The position numbers were made by a program, and so were the translations under genes. A DNA stretch of 64,000 nucleotides, taken from positions 124,001-188,000 of the forward strand of contig JBLHSG010000001.1 of the NCBI GenBank assembly GCA_047626725.1, read 5' to 3'. How positions within the stretch are numbered: the first letter of the stretch is position 1; the number at the start of each line of letters is the position of its first letter. Origin of the DNA: Ascidiaceihabitans sp034111945. GTDB lineage: Bacteria > Pseudomonadota > Alphaproteobacteria > Rhodobacterales > Rhodobacteraceae. The notes under the pieces were generated by a model, which did not search any database, had not been told where the DNA came from, and saw only the letters and a list, made by a program, of their open reading frames with translations. This document shows positions 60,598 to 64,000 of the stretch, piece after piece.

Positions 60598-61959
60598 ATG
60601 AGCACGCTTCTCGATCTTCTTCCCTTTGCGGACATGAGCAGGCTCGCGCTTGGCTTTTGGTCCTTTGCCGTTTTGCTGGTCATGATTTTTCTGCGCGCGC
60701 CCATCGGTTTGGCCATGCTGCTGTGCGGTTTTGGCGGTTGGTATTACGCGATGAACGGCAACCCGGGTCCGTTGTTAGGCAAGCTGAAATCAGAAACCTA
60801 CACGACGTTTTCCAGCTATAGCCTGACGGTCATTCCGATGTTTTTGCTGATGGGCCAATTCGCAATGGTGTCGGGTCTGTCGCGCGCATTGTTCAAAGCC
60901 GCAGAGGCATTTTTAGGCCACCTGCGCGGCGGTGTCGCGATGGCCGCAGTCGGGGCCTGCGCAGGTTTCGGCGCGATCTGCGGATCGTCACTGGCGACGG
61001 CGGCAACCATGGGCAAAGTCGCCCTGCCAGAATTGCGCCGCTATGGGTACGCTGGCGGATTTTCGTCAGCAACACTGGCGGCTGGGGGTACATTGGGCAT
61101 CCTGATCCCCCCTTCGGTTATCTTGATTATTTATGCTCAATTGGCCGAACAAAACATCGCAAAACTGTTTCTCGCCGCGTTCATTCCCGGCATTCTGGCA
61201 GCCATCGGATACATGGTCGTGATCTCTGTTTACGTGCGTTTGTACCCCGATGCGGCTGGTACGCGCCCCGCGGTTCCAATGGCGGAACGGCTAAAGGCGC
61301 TGGGCGAAACATGGCCTGTTTTGCTGATTTTTGGGCTGGTCGTTGGTGGCATTTACGCAGGCTGGTTTTCCCCCACCGAAGGGGCGGCAATCGGCGCGGC
61401 AGGCACAGGCATCGTGGCGCTGATCTCGGGCAACTTGGGGTGGGCTAACTTTCGCGACAGCTTGATCGGAACCGCAAAAACCACAGCGATGATCTATTTC
61501 ATTATCCTTGGCGCTAGCTTTTTCAACGGCTTCCTCGCGCTGTCCGGTGTGCCGCAGTTCCTTGCGGAATTTGTCACCAGCAAAGGGCTAAGCCCGTGGT
61601 TGGTTTTGGCAATTGTACTGGGATTCTACCTGGTTTTTGGCTGTGTGATGGACAGCCTTTCGATGATCCTTTTGACGGTACCGATCTTTTTCCCGATTAT
61701 CTCGGTCATGGATTTTGGCATGTCACCTGAACACCTTGCCATCTGGTTCGGCATCTTGGTTTTGATTGTTGTCGAGGTCGGTTTGATCACGCCGCCCGTG
61801 GGCATGAACCTGTTTATTATCAGCGCGATGGACCGTGATACACCAATGACCGACACCTACAAAGCAGTGTTGTTTTTTGTTGGATCAGACATTTTGCGCG
61901 TGATCATTCTGGTGCTGTTTCCGATCATCACAATTGGCCCGCTATTGCTGCTTCCTTAA
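60598..61959 (+). CDS. TRAP transporter large permease (DctM), second system
   Basis: 453 residues with about 12 membrane segments. GAICGSSLATAATMGKVALPELRRYGY near 122-148 and FYLVFGCVMDSLSMILLTVPIFFPII near 343. Follows dctQ by 10 bp. Energises uptake by sodium gradient. No terminator seen before the crotonase gene; 85 bp separate them. Confidence 0.93.
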   Translation: MSTLLDLLPFADMSRLALGFWSFAVLLVMIFLRAPIGLAMLLCGFGGWYYAMNGNPGPLLGKLKSETYTTFSSYSLTVIPMFLLMGQFAMVSGLSRALFKAAEAFLGHLRGGVAMAAVGACAGFGAICGSSLATAATMGKVALPELRRYGYAGGFSSATLAAGGTLGILIPPSVILIIYAQLAEQNIAKLFLAAFIPGILAAIGYMVVISVYVRLYPDAAGTRPAVPMAERLKALGETWPVLLIFGLVVGGIYAGWFSPTEGAAIGAAGTGIVALISGNLGWANFRDSLIGTAKTTAMIYFIILGASFFNGFLALSGVPQFLAEFVTSKGLSPWLVLAIVLGFYLVFGCVMDSLSMILLTVPIFFPIISVMDFGMSPEHLAIWFGILVLIVVEVGLITPPVGMNLFIISAMDRDTPMTDTYKAVLFFVGSDILRVIILVLFPIITIGPLLLLP

Positions 61960-62015
61960 TATTTTTATTGCCGTGCGCGTGGAAATCATGTTCGAATGGT
62001 TGTGTCTCATAACTA

Positions 62016-62033
62016 TTATGCGACACAGCATAA
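62016..62033. promoter_or_regulatory. inverted repeat upstream of crotonase-MarR operon, candidate MarR operator
   Basis: TTATGC (62016-62021) and GCATAA (62028-62033) form a perfect 6-bp inverted repeat around GACACA. A second dyad, TGTGTC (62001-62006) with GACACA (62022-62027), overlaps it. The site lies just before the AAAGGG ribosome site of the operon. MarR-type sites have this size; the link to the operon's MarR gene is inference. Confidence 0.45.
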
Positions 62034-62043
62034 AGGGCATGCC

Positions 62044-62808
62044 ATGGGACACTTCATTGACGTAACGCAAGACGGGCCCGTTACGATCCTGACAATCAAC
62101 CGTTCGGACAAACGCAATGCGATGTCTGATGGGTTGCTTGCTGAAATCGATGGATTTTTTCATACGCCGCCAGATGGCACGCGCGTTGTCATCATCACAG
62201 GGCGCGGTGGGCATTATTGCGCGGGCCTTGATCTTTCCGAACACAAGAGCCGTGACGCTGAAGCCACGATGCACCATTCGCGCGGTTGGCATGCGGTGAT
62301 GGATCGGATTCAAACCGGCGGTTTGCCAGTTGTGTCTGCGATGACGGGCGCGGTGATCGGTGGCGGATTGGAATTGGCGACCTCAACGCATGTGCGCATC
62401 GCGGAACCATCGTGCATTTTCCAGTTGCCCGAGGGGCGGCGCGGTATCTTTGTTGGTGGCGGTGCGACCGTGCGCGTAGCACGCATTATCGGACCAGATC
62501 GCATGACCGAGATGATGTTGACGGGGCGCAAATACGGCACTGATGATGCCGTCGCGATGGGGCTTGCCCACTACGCAGTTGGTGAGGGGGAAGGGCTGCC
62601 AAAAGCGCTTGAGATTGCGCATCAAATTGCGGGCAATGCAGGGCTGTCCAACTACATGATGATCCAAGGGATTGCGCGCATAAATGACATGGGCCGCGCG
62701 GACGGTTTGTTTGCAGAAAGCCTGTGCGCCGCCTTGTCTCAAACCAGCCCTGATGCACAAGAAGGGCTGGCTGCGTTCCTTGAAAAACGCCAACCGACGT
62801 TCCGCTAA
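62044..62808 (+). CDS. enoyl-CoA hydratase/isomerase (crotonase) family protein
   Basis: 254 residues. Crotonase-fold oxyanion-hole motifs GRGGHYCAGLDLSEH (near 55-69) and GAVIGGGLELATSTH (near 102-116). Catalytic Glu candidates lie near 110-140 (LPEGRRGIF). In the operon with MarR and a feruloyl-CoA-synthetase-like gene it may act on hydroxycinnamoyl-CoA thioesters as hydratase/lyase, or as a beta-oxidation hydratase. The ATG at 62044 has AAAGGG upstream; the longer frame lies over the operator. Confidence 0.87.
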   Translation: MGHFIDVTQDGPVTILTINRSDKRNAMSDGLLAEIDGFFHTPPDGTRVVIITGRGGHYCAGLDLSEHKSRDAEATMHHSRGWHAVMDRIQTGGLPVVSAMTGAVIGGGLELATSTHVRIAEPSCIFQLPEGRRGIFVGGGATVRVARIIGPDRMTEMMLTGRKYGTDDAVAMGLAHYAVGEGEGLPKALEIAHQIAGNAGLSNYMMIQGIARINDMGRADGLFAESLCAALSQTSPDAQEGLAAFLEKRQPTFR

Positions 62809-63266
62809 TGGGTACGAATACGCCAATCACCGATGCTTCGCTGCGGGCCTTTGTTGGCTACGATATGAAACGTGCGTTTAATGCGTTGCAGGCGGATTTA
62901 ACCCGTTCACTGGCGCCTTTTGACCTGCGGATGATGACGTTTTCAGCACTGTCTTTGGTCGTTGAAAATCCTGGTTTGCGCCCCTCTCAATTGGCGCAGG
63001 TGCTTACCATTGAACGGGCAAATCTGGTTGTGATCGTAGACGAGCTGGAGCAACGCGGCCTGCTAACACGCACACCAAGTGCGACGGATCGCCGTGCACA
63101 TGAACTGCGTGTGACGGATCATGGCGACCAGCTGTATAAACGCGCCCGTGACGCCGTCGCAGCACATGACAAACGAATGATTGCCGGTCTCAAAAATCCT
63201 GTGCAATCGCAGCTAAAAGACGCCCTTCGCCATATCGAAAAAAACGCAAAACAGGTCGAACCATGA
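62808..63266 (+). CDS. MarR family transcriptional regulator
   Basis: 152 residues, winged helix-turn-helix of MarR type (about residues 40-110: LRPSQLAQVLTIERANLVVIVDELEQRGLLTRTPSATDRRAHELRVTDHG). Its ATG overlaps the crotonase stop (TAATG). Located between crotonase and the CoA-ligase gene, it probably represses its own operon and responds to the acyl-CoA product, as CouR does for p-coumaroyl-CoA. The effector is unproven. Confidence 0.9.
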   Translation: MGTNTPITDASLRAFVGYDMKRAFNALQADLTRSLAPFDLRMMTFSALSLVVENPGLRPSQLAQVLTIERANLVVIVDELEQRGLLTRTPSATDRRAHELRVTDHGDQLYKRARDAVAAHDKRMIAGLKNPVQSQLKDALRHIEKNAKQVEP

Positions 63267-64000
63267 CCACGCATCTAAACCTGAAACTACAGTCGGCCGA
63301 CCGCGAGGATCGGGTCGATGGGTCAATCATCCTGACCTCTGGCTTTGATCATGGTCCCGTCGCGCAAAATACCGGGGTTTGGTTGCAGCATTGGGCTGAT
63401 GTTTCACCGAACCAAATATTTGTCGCCGAACGGTCAGGTGACGGGTGGCGGTCTGAAACCTATGCCAGCACGTTGCAGAAAGTACGCCAGATAGCGGGTG
63501 CGTTGTTAATGCGCGGTTTGGGGGGTGACACACCGATCCTCATTCTGTCTGGCAACGGCATCGATCACGCGCTGTTGTCGCTGGCCGCGCAATATGTTGG
63601 CATCCCCACTGTCCCTGTTGCTGAGCAATATTCGCTGATCCCCGCCGCGCATGCTCGCTTGAAACACATCGTTGATTTGGTGCGCCCGAAACTGGTGTTT
63701 GCATCCGATGGCGCGGCCTATGCTGACGCGATTACGTTGGTGGGATGCGATGCAATCTGTTCGACGCCGGGACCTGTCAAAGCCACCGCGTTCACCGATT
63801 TACTAAAGGGAAATGTCGATGGCGTTGATCGCGCATATGCGTTGATAAACGAGGACACAGTCGCGAAAATTCTGATGACATCCGGATCAACATCCGATCC
63901 CAAAGGGGTGCTGACCACCCACGGGATGATGTGTGCAAACCAAGCGCAGGTTGCTGCGTGCTTGCCATTTTTGGCCACGCGACCTCCGGTTTTGGTGGAT
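63263..64000 (+). CDS. AMP-dependent acyl-CoA synthetase, feruloyl-CoA-synthetase-like (partial)
   Basis: First 246 codons of an ANL-superfamily acyl-CoA synthetase; the C-terminus lies outside the window. The AMP-binding core motif TSGSTSDPKGV lies near 205-215 (usual TSGSTGxPKG), followed by LTTHGMMCANQ, reminiscent of feruloyl/hydroxycinnamoyl-CoA synthetases. The ATG overlaps the MarR stop by four bases. With crotonase and MarR it forms a catabolic operon that would activate an aromatic or other carboxylic acid. Confidence 0.82.
   Translation, partial: MTTHLNLKLQSADREDRVDGSIILTSGFDHGPVAQNTGVWLQHWADVSPNQIFVAERSGDGWRSETYASTLQKVRQIAGALLMRGLGGDTPILILSGNGIDHALLSLAAQYVGIPTVPVAEQYSLIPAAHARLKHIVDLVRPKLVFASDGAAYADAITLVGCDAICSTPGPVKATAFTDLLKGNVDGVDRAYALINEDTVAKILMTSGSTSDPKGVLTTHGMMCANQAQVAACLPFLATRPPVLVD

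Noticed and set aside
1..64000. CRISPR arrays, insertion sequences, prophage or integron
   Set aside because: No evenly spaced direct repeats, transposase, integrase or phage structural genes were recognised; all larger genes fit chromosomal housekeeping or metabolism.

Overview
The window reads as a contiguous piece of chromosome from a marine alphaproteobacterium of the Rhodobacteraceae (Roseobacter group). The evidence is the gene content: a 318-residue malyl-CoA/beta-methylmalyl-CoA lyase of the ethylmalonyl-CoA pathway, DUF1244, the cell-cycle regulator TrcR (DUF1013), COQ9 beside rpsU, YtoQ behind pheT, a membrane-anchored cytochrome c, two TRAP transporters and abundant amino-acid catabolism. 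Coding is dense on both strands. No CRISPR array, insertion sequence, phage or plasmid gene was seen, and no stretch longer than about 300 bases lacks a gene. The longest gene-free stretches are 2593-2880, 9760-10017, 27863-28113, 58720-58959 and 10602-10838.

Layout: 1-1562 has a LysE exporter, a divergent Lrp regulator and a DUF302 protein. 1636-5762 has mcl1 facing away from a dgcN-dgcA-dat cluster for D-amino acids. 5810-9759 has an RTX-repeat protein, DUF1244, an N-formylglutamate amidohydrolase homologue and divergent pyk. 10018-16885 is translation: rpmI-rplT, aqpZ, then pheS and pheT separated by two unrelated genes, then ytoQ. 16904-20018 has a GST, mscL, and ald with its divergent Lrp regulator. 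20091-25723 has rpsU, COQ9, a quinone oxidoreductase, an RNase T2, trcR, recR and ybaB. 25849-29138 has dnaX with a coupled small gene, a YpfJ-type protease and the SRP RNA. 29194-34178 has a nucleotidase with a missing start codon, nudC, pheA and a cytochrome c. 34391-40157 is the yejABEF peptide importer, followed by an ABC membrane domain without an ATPase. 41249-50847 has a cysteine hydrolase with a small upstream gene and LysR, a D,D-carboxypeptidase, clpS, an rRNA methyltransferase, a degenerate SDR, hemF, a desaturase and hemC. 50941-64000 has hemE, a tRNA with a partial repeat of its 3' end, a GST, two tandem RidA genes, an operon dadA-like/TRAP/racemase, a second TRAP operon, and the beginning of a CoA-ligase operon under a MarR regulator.

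How the genes work together: D-amino acids are the recurring theme. The transaminase Dat can make D-glutamate from D-alanine, and DgcN/DgcA would convert D-glutamate to the L form through its N-acetyl derivative; ald handles L-alanine. A second, unlinked cluster couples a D-amino-acid dehydrogenase-like flavoprotein with a TRAP importer, an Asp/Glu racemase family enzyme and, convergently, two RidA proteins that could clear imine products. The right end joins a TRAP importer to crotonase, MarR and feruloyl-CoA-synthetase-like genes, suggesting uptake and CoA activation of a plant-derived aromatic acid. Several near-palindromic sequences in divergent promoter regions (lysE/lrp, pyk, ald/lrp, the crotonase operon) are candidate operators. 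None of the functions was tested here; all are read from sequence motifs and context.
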